This document shows positions 53,268-62,790 of a DNA stretch of 64,000 nucleotides, one piece after another (within the stretch, counting starts at the first letter, position 1; each line of letters starts with the position of its first letter). This DNA is from Amycolatopsis alkalitolerans. GTDB taxonomy: Bacteria; Actinomycetota; Actinomycetes; Mycobacteriales; Pseudonocardiaceae. The position numbers and the translations under genes were made by a program. The notes below the pieces were generated by a model, which had not been told where the DNA came from, ran no database searches, and saw only the letters and a program-made list of their open reading frames with translations. The stretch lies in assembly GCF_006152065.1 (NCBI RefSeq), contig NZ_VDFW01000004.1:248001-312000 (forward strand), read 5' to 3'.

Positions 53268-54548
53268 GTGACTACAGCGGAACGGGCGCCGGGCCGGCGC
53301 CGGGTGCTCAGCTGGGCGTTCTGGGACTGGGGCTCGTCGGCGTTCAACGCCATCGTGCTCACGTTCGTTTTCACCGTGTACCTGACAAAGGCCGTCGCCC
53401 CCGACCCGGACACCGGCTCGGCCCAGCTCGGCGTGGGACTCACGATCGCGGGCGTCTGCATCGCCCTGCTCGCCCCCGTCACCGGCCAGCGCAGCGACGC
53501 GGGCGGACGGCGCAAACTCCTGCTCGGCGCGCATACCGCGGTCGTCGTGCTGAGCATGGCCGGGCTGTTCTTCGTCCGTGACAGCCCGTCCTACCTCCTG
53601 CTGGGCATCGTGCTGATCACGGTCGGCAGCGTGTTCGCCGAGTTCGCGACGGTCAACTACAACGCGATGCTCGTGCAGGTCTCGAGCGGCCGGAACGTCG
53701 GCCGGATCTCCGGTTTCGGTTGGTCCATGGGCTACTTCGGCGGGCTCATCGCGCTGACGATCGTGCTGTTCGCGTTCGTCCAGCCCGACGTCGGGCTGTT
53801 CGGCGTGACGTCGCAGGACGGGCTGAACATCCGCGTCGTGGCGCTGTTCTCCGCGGTGTGGTTCGCCCTGTTCGCGCTGCCGCTGTTCCTGTTCGTGCCC
53901 GAGGCGCCCGCATCCGGCGAACCGTTGCGCCGCAACTTCTTCGCCAGCTACGTCGCGCTCGGCAAGAGGCTGGCCGACATGTGGCGCAACGAGCGGCAGA
54001 CGCTGTGGTTCCTCGTCGCGAGCGCCCTCTACCGCGACGGGCTGGCCGCGATCTTCACCTTCGGCGGGGTCGTGGCCGCGGGGACGTTCGGGTTCAGCTC
54101 CAGCGAGGTGGTGATCTTCGCGATCGCCGCCAACCTCACGGCCGGGCTCGGCGCCCTGGCCGGTGGCCGGCTCGACGACCGGGCCGGACCCAAGGCCGTC
54201 ATCGTCGTCTCGCTGGCCGGGTTGATCGTGCTCGGCGCGGCGCTTGTGGTGCTTCCGGGGAAGGCGACGTTCTGGGTGTGCGGGCTCGCGTTGGCCACCT
54301 TCGTCGGGCCCGCGCAATCCGCGAGCCGGACCTTCCTCGCGCGCGTCGTCGCGCCCGAACGCGAAGGCGAGGCGTTCGGTCTGTACGCGACCACCGGGCG
54401 CGCGGTGTCGTTCCTCGGACCGCTCATGTTCAGCGGTTTCATCGCCCTGTTCGGCACGCAGCGGGCGGGCATGGCCGGAATCGTCGTCGTCCTCGTCGCC
54501 GGGCTGGCCGCCGTGCTCCCGGTGCGAGCCCCGAAAGGCGCACGCTGA
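53268..54548 (+). CDS. MFS transporter (UMF1/Atg22-like)
   Basis: 426 residues from the GTG at 53268, with GAGGT about 11 bp upstream; an in-frame ATG at 53250 is also possible. About 12 helices. It starts with the conserved VLSWAFWDWGSSAFNAIVLTFVF, then RSDAGGRRKLLLG (motif A) and FGWSMGYFGG. The Atg22-like family exports small molecules such as amino acids in other organisms; the substrate here is unknown. Confidence 0.88.
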   Translation: MTTAERAPGRRRVLSWAFWDWGSSAFNAIVLTFVFTVYLTKAVAPDPDTGSAQLGVGLTIAGVCIALLAPVTGQRSDAGGRRKLLLGAHTAVVVLSMAGLFFVRDSPSYLLLGIVLITVGSVFAEFATVNYNAMLVQVSSGRNVGRISGFGWSMGYFGGLIALTIVLFAFVQPDVGLFGVTSQDGLNIRVVALFSAVWFALFALPLFLFVPEAPASGEPLRRNFFASYVALGKRLADMWRNERQTLWFLVASALYRDGLAAIFTFGGVVAAGTFGFSSSEVVIFAIAANLTAGLGALAGGRLDDRAGPKAVIVVSLAGLIVLGAALVVLPGKATFWVCGLALATFVGPAQSASRTFLARVVAPEREGEAFGLYATTGRAVSFLGPLMFSGFIALFGTQRAGMAGIVVVLVAGLAAVLPVRAPKGAR

Positions 54549-54563
54549 CCGATGAGTTTTCGC

Positions 54564-54590
54564 GGCGGCCTTCGCAAGGGGAGGGCCGCC
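54564..54590. terminator. Weak hairpin between convergent genes
   Basis: GGCGGCC (54564-54570) and GGCCGCC (54584-54590) pair with a 13-nt loop, between the MFS transporter and OsmC genes. It is a short stem but in the right place for a terminator. Confidence 0.4.
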
Positions 54591-54597
54591 TCCGCGG

Positions 54598-55101
54598 TCA
54601 CCCGAGCGCGGCGGTGACCTCGGTCGCGTTCCGCAAGGTCTGCAGCACGACGCAGTACCGCTCGGTCAGCTTCTCCAGCGTCGCGAGCTGTTCCGCGTCC
54701 GCGTCGGTGTCCAGGTCGAAGGCCAGCCGGATGGCGCGGAAGCCGACCGGGGCGACCTTGTCGACGCCCAGCGTGCCGCGGAAGTCCAGGTCCCCTTCGG
54801 CGCGGATCGTGCCGCCACGGACGTCGATACCGAGCGACGTCGCGACGGCGCGCATCGTCACGCCCGCACAGGCCACCAGCGCGTCGAGCAGCATGTCTCC
54901 CGAGCAGGCCAGCGTGCCGTCGCCGCCGGCCGCCGGGTGCAGACCCGCTTCCACCAGCGCCTGCCCTGTCTGCACCTTGCACGAAACGGCCATACCGGAC
55001 AGTTCGGCCTCGGCCGTCATCGTGACGACGGCGCTTTCCGGGGCCTCGCGATACCGCTCCTTCAGCGGGGCCTGCAGGTTCCGCAACTCACTCGTGTCCA
55101 T
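54598..55101 (-). CDS. OsmC-family protein
   Basis: 167 residues. It has the OsmC/Ohr fold with the first reactive Cys in AVSCKVQTG and the second in DALVACAGVTMRAVA. Family members reduce organic hydroperoxides. The longer beta-hairpin and weaker motif suggest the general OsmC group rather than Ohr. It starts 21 bp after the aminotransferase stop and is last in the leftward cluster. Confidence 0.85.
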   Translation of the reverse strand: MDTSELRNLQAPLKERYREAPESAVVTMTAEAELSGMAVSCKVQTGQALVEAGLHPAAGGDGTLACSGDMLLDALVACAGVTMRAVATSLGIDVRGGTIRAEGDLDFRGTLGVDKVAPVGFRAIRLAFDLDTDADAEQLATLEKLTERYCVVLQTLRNATEVTAALG

Positions 55102-55122
55102 CCAGCCAGCATGACCGACCGG

Positions 55123-56172
55123 TCAAGCCTGGGCGAGTGCGGTCCGCAGGAACAGGTCGTTTTCCGCGGGCCCGCCGATGCTCACCCGGCAACCGTCGTC
55201 CTCGAACGGCCGCACCAGGAGCCCGGACCGGCGGCAGGCCGCCGCGAACTCCGTGGTGCGGGCGCCGGTCGGGAGCCATACGAAGTTCGCTTCGGTCTCC
55301 GGCACGGCCCAACCCTGCGCGAGCAGCGCGTTCCGGACGCGCGCCCGCTCCACGACGACCGCGTCCACGCGTTCGCGCATCGCGTCCTGACTGCGTAAGG
55401 ACTCGATCGCGGCGAGTTGCGCGATCGTCGAAACCCCGAACGGCACCGCGCATTTGCGGATCGCCGCGGCGACCGGTGGGTGCGCGACCGCGAACCCGAT
55501 CCGCAGCCCGGCCAGCCCGTAGGCCTTGGAGAAGGTCCGCAGCAGGCACAGATTCGGGTGCGCCGCGAGGAAATCCAGCCCGTCGACGGCATCGGGGTCG
55601 CGGACGAACTCGACGTAGGCCTCATCGAGGACGACGAGCACGTCTTCGGGCACCCGCGCGAGCAGTTCGGCGAACTCGTCCCGGCGGACGGTGGGCCCGG
55701 TCGGGTTGTTCGGCGAGCAGACCAGGACGAGCGTGGTCCGGTCGGTCACCGCACCGGCGAGTGCCGCGAGGTCGAGCTGGGAGTCCGCGTCGAGCGGCAC
55801 CTCGACCACCGACGCTCCGGCGATCCGCGTCGTGATCGGGTACGCCTCGAAGGACCGCCACGGGTACACGACCTCGTCGCCCACCGACGCGACCGACTGC
55901 ACGATCTGCTGGAGCACCCCGACGCTTCCGGTGCCGACCGCGATGAACTCCGTTGGTACGGAAAGGAAATCGGCCAGTTCGCAGGTCAGTTCGGTCGCGG
56001 CGAGGTCGGGGTAGCGGTGCAGGTTCGCCGCGGCGACGGTCGCGCGTTCGAGCACGCCCGGCAGCGGCGGGAACGGGTTTTCGTTGCTGGACAGCTTGAC
56101 CAGGCCGATGCCGGATTTCCCCGGTACGTAGGCCGGCACGTCGTCGAGCGCGGCACGGATACGCGGATACAT
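55123..56172 (-). CDS. HisC-like aminotransferase (histidinol-phosphate or aromatic)
   Basis: 349 residues from the ATG at 56172 with GGAG 8 bp upstream (a TTG at 56184 is possible). PLP fold I signs: [31 protein letters not shown], and [17 protein letters not shown] with the PLP Lys. It is of the HisC/aromatic aminotransferase type (Pat). Since the his operon is not here, it may be an aromatic or phenylalanine aminotransferase. It follows the 2-oxoacid dehydrogenase set with a 66-bp gap. Confidence 0.87.
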   Translation of the reverse strand: MYPRIRAALDDVPAYVPGKSGIGLVKLSSNENPFPPLPGVLERATVAAANLHRYPDLAATELTCELADFLSVPTEFIAVGTGSVGVLQQIVQSVASVGDEVVYPWRSFEAYPITTRIAGASVVEVPLDADSQLDLAALAGAVTDRTTLVLVCSPNNPTGPTVRRDEFAELLARVPEDVLVVLDEAYVEFVRDPDAVDGLDFLAAHPNLCLLRTFSKAYGLAGLRIGFAVAHPPVAAAIRKCAVPFGVSTIAQLAAIESLRSQDAMRERVDAVVVERARVRNALLAQGWAVPETEANFVWLPTGARTTEFAAACRRSGLLVRPFEDDGCRVSIGGPAENDLFLRTALAQA

Positions 56173-56238
56173 CGTCAGCTCCAAGCGTTCTTGCGGGACA
56201 CCCGCACCCGGTCACGACAATGACCGGCTACGCGATTG

Positions 56239-56871
56239 TCAGTCATCGTCGCTCCTGAAGAACTCCAGTGCGGCCTGTTTGAAGGCCCGGCTCGTGATCG
56301 CGTTGAAGTGGTTGCGCCTGCCCAGTGACACGAACGGCTCCGGCGCGCCGGCCGCGAACTCGTCGTCGTCCCCGGCGGCGAACAGCACGGGAATCCCTGC
56401 CGTGCCGTCGATCCGGCTGCCCGCCATCCCGTCGATGCACGCGGTCAGATCCTCCCCGCCCAGCATCTGTTGCACGCGCAGCATGTCTTCGCGGGTGGCC
56501 GGGCGCGGCCCGATGCCGCCGAGGACCATCTTGCGGACACGCTCCGGCGCCACCCGCGCCAGCTCCCACGCGACGATGCCGCCCATGGAGTATGCGACCA
56601 CATCCACAGTGGACAGACCAGCCGCGTCGAGCACGGCGACCAGATCACGGGCGAGGGTTGCGGGTGTGTATCCGGAAGGCGGCTTGTCGCTCTGCCCGTG
56701 CCCGCGCAGGTCCGCGGTCAGGTAACCCTGCTCGGCGAGCGCGCGCAGCCAGCCGGTGTCCGTCCAATTGCGACGGCTGTCGGAGGCGAACCCGTGTACC
56801 AGCAACACGGGCCGGGCCCCAGGTGCCTGGTCGTACCAGATCTTCGTGCCATCCGGCGCGGTCGCGAACAT
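56239..56871 (-). CDS. Alpha/beta hydrolase next to a lipoyl protein, AcoC C-terminal half-like
   Basis: 210 residues from an ATG overlapping the lipoyl gene's stop. The fold shows LLVHGFASDSRRNW, the nucleophile Ser in VVAYSMGGIVAWELA, and the His of GRRNHFNAI. It lacks a signal peptide. In acetoin dehydrogenase E2 (AcoC) a lipoyl domain is fused to an alpha/beta hydrolase-like domain. Here the same two parts are separate genes, in order and overlapping. It could be the second half of a split E2, or an ordinary hydrolase. Confidence 0.85.
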   Translation of the reverse strand: MFATAPDGTKIWYDQAPGARPVLLVHGFASDSRRNWTDTGWLRALAEQGYLTADLRGHGQSDKPPSGYTPATLARDLVAVLDAAGLSTVDVVAYSMGGIVAWELARVAPERVRKMVLGGIGPRPATREDMLRVQQMLGGEDLTACIDGMAGSRIDGTAGIPVLFAAGDDDEFAAGAPEPFVSLGRRNHFNAITSRAFKQAALEFFRSDDD

Positions 56872-57194
56872 CAGTCCTCCGGGAGCGACAGGCGCACGCG
56901 GCGGCTCGGCTTCTTCTCCTGCGGCACCGTGCCGACGATCCCGGCCTGGTCGTCCTCGACGGTGAACGTGACGAGCGGCTCTCCGACCGACAGTTCCTCG
57001 CCGTCGCGCACGTGCAGCAGCGCGACGCGGCCCGACTGCGGAGAGGGAAGCTCTACCGCGGACTTCGTGGTCTCGACCTCGACCAGCGGAGTGTTGCGCT
57101 CGACCCAGTCGCCTTCGGCGACGAGCCACTCCAGCACGGTGGCGTTGATCAGGCCTTCGCCGAGATCGGGCAGGGGAAAGGTCACTTCAGCCAC
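56871..57194 (-). CDS. Stand-alone lipoyl-domain protein
   Basis: 107 residues from a GTG start. It is a lipoyl domain: TFPLPDLGEGL, WLVAEGDWVERNTPLVEVETTKSAVELPSP with the lipoyl Lys in ETTKSAV (about residue 44), and GEPLVTFTV. It has no peripheral-subunit-binding domain and no E2 catalytic domain. It therefore needs an acyl acceptor from elsewhere, and the next gene (alpha/beta hydrolase) is the candidate. It overlaps E1 beta by 8 bp. Confidence 0.93.
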   Translation of the reverse strand: MAEVTFPLPDLGEGLINATVLEWLVAEGDWVERNTPLVEVETTKSAVELPSPQSGRVALLHVRDGEELSVGEPLVTFTVEDDQAGIVGTVPQEKKPSRRVRLSLPED

Positions 57195-58176
57195 GGCGGT
57201 ACTCCAAAGTGGCCTGCACGGCGGTCAGGACGCGGTCGATGCTCGGCAGGTACTCGTCCTCGAGCGCGCCCGACGGGTAGGGCACGTCGAACCCGGTCAC
57301 CCGTTGCACCGGTGCTCGCAGTTCGCCGAAACAGCGGTCGGTGACCAAAGTGGACACTTCGGCGCCCAGCCCGGCGGTCAGCGGCGCTTCGTGCACGACC
57401 ACCGCGCGACGGGTGCGGGAAACGGAAGCGGCCAGCCCGTCGGCGTCGATCGGTTTGAGCCAGCGCAGGTCCACGACCTCCAGTTCGACCCCGTCCTCGG
57501 CGGCCAGTTCGGCGACCTGCAGGCAGCGCGTGACCATCGCGCCCCACGCGATCAGTGTCGCGTGCTTGCCCGGGCGGGCGATCCGGCTCGTGCCCACCGG
57601 CAACGGCTCGACGGGTGCGCCCGGATCGAAGGATTCCCGGTGCCAGTACCGGGACTTCGGCTCCAGGAAGATCACCGGGTCCGGATCGGCGATCGACTGG
57701 CGCAGCAGGTGGTAGCCCTCGCCCGGGGTGGACGGCGACACGACCTTGAGCCCCGGCACGTGCGCGAACAGCGCTTCGAGGCTTTCACTGTGGTGCTCCG
57801 GAGCGCGAATGCCGCCGAAGCTGGGCACGCGCAGCGTGATCGGCATCGCGAACGAGCCGCGGCTGCGGTAGTGCAGGCGCGCGACCTGGTTCACGATCTG
57901 GTCGATCGCGGGATAGCTGAACCCGTCGAACTGGACTTCCGGCACCGGACGCCAGCCCGCCATCGCGAGCCCGACCGCCATGCCCATGATCCCGGATTCG
58001 GCGAGCGGCGTGTCGAACACGCGCCGATCGCCGAACTTGGCCTGCAGCCCGTCGGTCACCCGGAACACGCCGCCGAGCCCGCCGACGTCCTCGCCGAAGA
58101 TCAGCACCCGGTCGTCGTCCTCGCAGGCATGCTGGAGCGCGAGATTCAGGGCCTGCTGCAAGGAGAACTCAGACAT
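57187..58176 (-). CDS. 2-oxoacid dehydrogenase E1 beta subunit
   Basis: 329 residues. The transketolase-like beta subunit has LIFGEDVGGLGGVFRVTDGL, RVFDTPLAESGIMGMAVGLAM, FGGIRAPEHHSESLEALFAHVPGLKVV and the C-terminal VVVHEAPLTAGLGAE. These fit the pyruvate, branched-chain and acetoin dehydrogenase E1 beta groups; the precise substrate is not decided. It overlaps E1 alpha by 8 bp and the lipoyl gene by 8 bp. Confidence 0.92.
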   Translation of the reverse strand: MSEFSLQQALNLALQHACEDDDRVLIFGEDVGGLGGVFRVTDGLQAKFGDRRVFDTPLAESGIMGMAVGLAMAGWRPVPEVQFDGFSYPAIDQIVNQVARLHYRSRGSFAMPITLRVPSFGGIRAPEHHSESLEALFAHVPGLKVVSPSTPGEGYHLLRQSIADPDPVIFLEPKSRYWHRESFDPGAPVEPLPVGTSRIARPGKHATLIAWGAMVTRCLQVAELAAEDGVELEVVDLRWLKPIDADGLAASVSRTRRAVVVHEAPLTAGLGAEVSTLVTDRCFGELRAPVQRVTGFDVPYPSGALEDEYLPSIDRVLTAVQATLEYRRG

Positions 58177-59119
58177 GGGACCCCCGTTGCTGATCGAGCA
58201 GAGCCTTCGTCGGCTCGCGGTAGACGAACGAGAACAGTTCGCCGGCAGGGCGCTCGCCGGTCGCGATCAGCCCCTCGCGGACCTGGCGGACGACCTGCGC
58301 GGCATGCGCCTCGGCCTCGGCGACGACCTCGGCGGGCAGGTTCGCCGCCGCGCGCGCGACCGGATCCCGCTCGGCCCATTCGCGCTCCTCCTCGAGGGTG
58401 CGGTAGCGGCCGGGATCGTCCGAAGTGGAGTGTGGGCCCATCCGGTAGGTCATCGCCTCGATCACCGTCGGCCCGCCGCCGTCGCGGCCGCGACACAGGG
58501 CTTCACTGGTCGCTTCGAACACCGCGAGCACGTCATTGCCGTCGACCCGGACGCCCTCGATCCCGTACCCGGCGGCCCGCGCGGCGACCGACCCGCCGGC
58601 GACCTGCCGTTCGGCGGGCACCGAGATCGCCCAGCCGTTGTTCTGGCAGAAGAAGATCACCGGCAGGCGGTAGACGGCCGCGAAGTTCAGCGCCTCGTGC
58701 ACGTCGCCCTGCGAACTCGCGCCGTCGCCGAAGTAGGTGATCGCGACGCCGCCGGTCCCGTCCAGCCGCGCGCCCATCGCCCAGCCGACCGCGTGCGGCA
58801 CGGCCCCGCCGACGACGGCGTTCACCGGCGCGAGCCTGCTGGCCTGCGGGTCGTACATCCCGCCGTGCCAGGTGCCAAGATGCGTCGAGAGGTAGCCGAC
58901 GAGGTCGACGCCCATCGCGACGGCGGCGCCAAGGTCGCGGTAGTTGGGGAAGGCGAAATCACGGGTCAGGTCCAGTGCGGCGGCGCTGCCGACTTGCGCG
59001 GCCTCCTGGCCCTTCATCGGCGCGTAGCCGGGAAGCTCGCCTTGCCGCTGCATGGCGATCGCCTCTTCGTCGATCCGGCGCGCCACCAGCATCAGGCGGT
59101 GAAGCTCGGGCAAGTCCAT
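58169..59119 (-). CDS. 2-oxoacid dehydrogenase E1 alpha subunit
   Basis: 316 residues from the ATG at 59119; a TTG at 59155 would add 12. The thiamine-diphosphate motif is YFGDGASSQGDVHEALNFAAVYRLPVIFFCQNNGWAIS, with EAMTYRMGPHSTSDDPGRYR after it. It decarboxylates the 2-oxo acid and hands the acyl group to the lipoyl protein. It is the first gene of the leftward set. The upstream region has a 7-bp dyad (59180-59207). Confidence 0.92.
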   Translation of the reverse strand: MDLPELHRLMLVARRIDEEAIAMQRQGELPGYAPMKGQEAAQVGSAAALDLTRDFAFPNYRDLGAAVAMGVDLVGYLSTHLGTWHGGMYDPQASRLAPVNAVVGGAVPHAVGWAMGARLDGTGGVAITYFGDGASSQGDVHEALNFAAVYRLPVIFFCQNNGWAISVPAERQVAGGSVAARAAGYGIEGVRVDGNDVLAVFEATSEALCRGRDGGGPTVIEAMTYRMGPHSTSDDPGRYRTLEEEREWAERDPVARAAANLPAEVVAEAEAHAAQVVRQVREGLIATGERPAGELFSFVYREPTKALLDQQRGSHV

Positions 59120-59179
59120 GCAGAAAGACTGCTCAGACCGGGGCGAGACTGGCAAGAGTGCTCGATTTTCCTGGTCAAT

Positions 59180-59207
59180 CTGCCCAACCTGGCCAGTAAC
59201 TGGGCAG
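59180..59207. promoter_or_regulatory. Inverted repeat between E1 alpha and valS
   Basis: CTGCCCA (59180-59186) and TGGGCAG (59201-59207) are inverted with 14 bp between, in the divergent region. It could be an operator of the leftward cluster or a valS leader structure. I see no T-box. Confidence 0.35.
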
Positions 59208-59298
59208 GATCGCTGGACAAGGTGCCTACCGAAAAATGAGCTGAACCCTCCCGGCTAAGCTGTATCCATCCCCAATCAAGCAGTTCGTACTGGATGAG

Positions 59299-61854
59299 GT
59301 GGCAGAACGCGTGTCCGAGACCACGCCGAACGTGCCCGACCGCCCCGCGCTGGACGGTCTGGATGTCAAGTGGGCGGACCAGTGGGAGCAGACCGGCGTC
59401 TACCGGTTCCGCGCTCCTGGTGAGCGAGCCGCGGTGTTCTCGATCGACACACCGCCGCCGACCGCGAGTGGTTCCCTGCACGTAGGCCACGTCTTCTCCT
59501 ACACGCACACCGACATCGTCGCCCGCTTCCAGCGGATGCGCGGCAAGCGCGTCTTCTACCCGATGGGCTGGGACGACAACGGCCTGCCCACCGAGCGTCG
59601 CGTCCAGAACTATTACGGCGTCCGCTGCGAGCCTTCGCTGCCCTACGACCCGGAGTTCGTCGCGCCCGAACCGATGGTCAAGAAGGGCGAGCGGCCGGTC
59701 CAGGACGTCTCGCGGCGCAACTTCATCGAGCTGTGCGAGCTGCTGACCACCGAGGACGAGAAGGCCTTCGAGGAGACCTGGCGGCGGCTCGGGCTGTCGG
59801 TGGACTGGTCGCGCACGTACACCACGATCGGCGAGCATGCGCGGCGCGTGTCGCAGCTGGCGTTCCTGCGGCTGCTCGCGCACGGTGAGGCGTACCAAGC
59901 CGAGGCGCCGACCCTGTGGGACGTCGGGTTCCGCACCGCGGTCGCGCAGGCCGAACTGGAGGACCGTGAGCACGCCGGCGCCTGGCACCGGATCAGCTTC
60001 CACAAGCCCAGCGGCGAGCCGGTGTACATCGAGACCACGCGGCCGGAGCTGCTGCCGGCGTGTGTCGCGCTGATCGCGCATCCCGGCGACGAGCGCTACC
60101 AGGAGTTGTTCGGTAAGACGGTCACCTCGCCGGTGTTCGGCGTCGAGGTTCCGGTGATCGCGCACCCGGCCGCGGAGATGGAACGCGGCGCGGGGATTGC
60201 GATGTGCTGCACCTTCGGCGACCTGACCGACGTGCAGTGGTGGCGTGAGCTCAAGCTGCCCACCCGCACGATCATCGGCCGCGACGGCCGCATCATCGCC
60301 GAACCGCCCGCCGGGCTGGACGGTGAGGCGGGCCGCAAGGCGTATGCCGAGCTGGCCGGGGCGACGGTGTTCACCGCGCGCGAGCGGGTCGTCGGTATGC
60401 TGCGCGAGTCCGGTGACCTCGACGGCGAGCCGAAGAAGACGGTCCGCCCGGTCAAGTTCTTCGAGAAGGGCGACAAGCCGCTGGAGATCGTGTCCAGCCG
60501 GCAGTGGTTCATCAAATCGATCGAGCACCAGGAAGTCATGCTCGAGCGCGGGGCCGAGCTGAAGTGGCACCCGGCGTACATGAAGGCCCGCTACGACGAC
60601 TGGGTCCGCGGTCTGAACGGGGACTGGCTGGTCAGCCGCCAGCGGTTCTTCGGGGTGCCGTTCCCGGTCTGGTACCCGCTGGATTCGGCCGGTGAGCCCG
60701 ACTATTCCGCGCCGATCGTGCCGGGCGAGGACACGCTGCCGATCGACCCGTCCTCGGACGCGCCGCCCGGGTACAGCGCCGAGCAGCGCAACCAGCCGGG
60801 CGGTTTCACCGGCGACCCGGATGTCATGGACACCTGGGCGACCTCCTCGCTCACGCCGCAGATCGCGTGCGGCTGGGAGGAGGACCCGGAGCTGTTCGCG
60901 CAGACGTTCCCGATGGACGTGCGCCCGCAGGCGCACGACATCATCCGCACCTGGCTGTTCGCCACGGTGCTGCGCGCGCAGCTGGAGAACGGCTCGCTGC
61001 CCTGGTACCACACGACGATCTCGGGCTGGATCCTCGATCCGGATCGCAAGAAGATGAGCAAGTCCAAGGGGAACGTCGTGACCCCGCTGGGGCTGCTCGA
61101 ACAGTTCAGCCCGGACGCGGTCCGGTACTGGGCGGCGAACGGGCGCCCTGGTACGGACACGGCGTTCGACCAGGGCCAGATGAAGATCGGCCGCCGGCTC
61201 GCCACGAAGCTGCTGAACGCGAGCAAGTTCGCGCTGGGCTTCCCGGAGCCGTCTTCGGACGCGCGGATCACGGAGCCGCTCGACCAGGCGATGTTGTCCA
61301 CTTTGGACGAAGTGATCCGGGTGGCGACCGAGGCGCTCGAGGCCTTCGAGTACACGACGGCGCTGGAGCGCATCGAACGGTTCTTCTGGTTCTTCTGCGA
61401 CGACTACCTGGAGCTGATCAAGCAGCGCGCGTACGACGAAGAGGGCGGCGCGCCGACCCAGTCGGCCCGGCTCGCGCTGCGGAAGGCGTTGTCGTCGTTG
61501 CAGCGGTTGTTCGCGCCGTTCGTGCCGTACTGCACGGAAGAGGCCTGGTCGTGGTGGCACGACACGTCGGTGCATGCGGCCGAGTGGCCGGTTCCGGCCG
61601 GCGCGGTCGACGGTTCGTCCGACGTGATCACGCTGGCCAGCGTCGCGATCAGCGCGATCCGTAAGGCGAAGAGCGATGCGAAGCGCTCGATGCGGTCGCC
61701 GGTCGAGACGGTGCGCATCGCCGGTCCCGCGGGCCAGGTCGAGACGCTCACATCCATCGGCGGCGATCTGCGCGCGGCTGGGAACGTCGAGGCCCTCGAA
61801 TTCACGCCGGCCGGTGAGGAATTGCGGATCGACGTCCAGCTCGCCGAGGTCTGA
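59299..61854 (+). CDS. valS: Valine-tRNA ligase, atypical (archaeal-like) type
   Basis: 851 residues from a GTG; the GTG at 59311, with GAGGTGG in front, is a good alternative. Class I motifs are SLHVGH (HIGH, about residue 60), the ValS-type SIDTPPPTASG, and KKMSKSKGN (about residue 583). The N-terminus reads GWDDNGLPTERRVQNYYGV where the usual bacterial ValS reads a GTDHAG sequence. There is no C-terminal coiled-coil arm. This is a second type seen in archaea and some bacteria. It charges tRNA-Val; editing motifs lie between. It is followed by a quinone oxidoreductase 4 bp downstream. Confidence 0.9.
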   Translation: MAERVSETTPNVPDRPALDGLDVKWADQWEQTGVYRFRAPGERAAVFSIDTPPPTASGSLHVGHVFSYTHTDIVARFQRMRGKRVFYPMGWDDNGLPTERRVQNYYGVRCEPSLPYDPEFVAPEPMVKKGERPVQDVSRRNFIELCELLTTEDEKAFEETWRRLGLSVDWSRTYTTIGEHARRVSQLAFLRLLAHGEAYQAEAPTLWDVGFRTAVAQAELEDREHAGAWHRISFHKPSGEPVYIETTRPELLPACVALIAHPGDERYQELFGKTVTSPVFGVEVPVIAHPAAEMERGAGIAMCCTFGDLTDVQWWRELKLPTRTIIGRDGRIIAEPPAGLDGEAGRKAYAELAGATVFTARERVVGMLRESGDLDGEPKKTVRPVKFFEKGDKPLEIVSSRQWFIKSIEHQEVMLERGAELKWHPAYMKARYDDWVRGLNGDWLVSRQRFFGVPFPVWYPLDSAGEPDYSAPIVPGEDTLPIDPSSDAPPGYSAEQRNQPGGFTGDPDVMDTWATSSLTPQIACGWEEDPELFAQTFPMDVRPQAHDIIRTWLFATVLRAQLENGSLPWYHTTISGWILDPDRKKMSKSKGNVVTPLGLLEQFSPDAVRYWAANGRPGTDTAFDQGQMKIGRRLATKLLNASKFALGFPEPSSDARITEPLDQAMLSTLDEVIRVATEALEAFEYTTALERIERFFWFFCDDYLELIKQRAYDEEGGAPTQSARLALRKALSSLQRLFAPFVPYCTEEAWSWWHDTSVHAAEWPVPAGAVDGSSDVITLASVAISAIRKAKSDAKRSMRSPVETVRIAGPAGQVETLTSIGGDLRAAGNVEALEFTPAGEELRIDVQLAEV

Positions 61855-61858
61855 GCCC

Positions 61859-62739
61859 GTGCGGGCGGTCCAGTTCGCCGAGTACGGCGGGCCCGAGGTG
61901 CTGCGGATCGTCGAGGTCCCGGTGCCGGAGCCCGGTCCCGGGCAGGTGCGCGTGGCCGTGCGGGCCGCGGGGGTCAATCCCGTCGACTGGAAGATCCGCG
62001 CCGGGCTGTTCGCCGGTGGCAAGCCGCTGGCCGGGCCGCGTACGCCCGGACAGGAGCTGGCCGGGGTCGTCGACGCGATCGGTCCTGGCGCCGCGTTTTC
62101 GGTGGGGGACGAGGTGTTCGGCTGGGCCTTGGGCGGTGCGTATGCCGAGTACGCCCTCGCCTCGGTGGTGGCGCGCAAGCCGGGCGCGCTGTCCTGGCGG
62201 GACGCAGCGTCGCTGCCCGTCGCGGGCGAGGCGGCGCTGCGCGGGCTGCGGCAGCTCGGGGTGCGGCCGGGTGAGGTGCTGCTGATCCACGGTGCCAGCG
62301 GCGCCGTCGGATCGCTCGCCACGCAGCTCGCGGTCGCACGGGGGCGCGCGTCATCGGGACGGCGGGATCGCCGGAGTACGTGGAATCCCTTGGGGCGACG
62401 GCGGTGCGCTACGGTCCGGGGCTCGTCGAGCGGGTCCGCGCGCTGACCGATCGGGTGGACGCGGTGTTCGACGCGGCCGGGCAGGGTGCGCTGCCGGACT
62501 CGATCGAGCTGCGCGGCGGGACGGATCGGGTGCTGACCATCGCGGATCCGGCGGCCGCTTCGCTCGGGGTGCGGTTCTCCGGCGGTACGGCCGAGGACAC
62601 GACCGCTGAGGTGCTCCAGGACCTCGCCGCGAGCGCACTGACCATCCAGCATGCGGCGACGTTCCAGCTCTCCGAGGCGGCGGAAGCCCAGCAGCTGAGC
62701 CAAACCGGCCACGCCCGCGGCAAGATCACCCTCACCTGA
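61859..62739 (+). pseudogene. Quinone oxidoreductase-like gene with a frameshift
   Basis: From GTG at 61859 the frame gives QFAEYGGPEVLRIVEVPVPE, GQELAGVVDAIGPGA, GASGAVGSLATQLAVARG, then loses sense. A second frame from about 62345 continues in VESLGATAVRYGPGLVERV to LSQTGHARGKITLT at 62739. The joint is a run of five G at 62340-62344, where six would restore a protein of about 294 residues. Loss of one base is the simplest reading. It could be a real mutation or a sequencing error. The intact family reduces quinones with NADPH. Confidence 0.75.
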
Positions 62740-62790
62740 CCCCCCACTCCCCGCCCCCTCACCCCCCCGCGCGCCGGGCTCTCCCCACCC

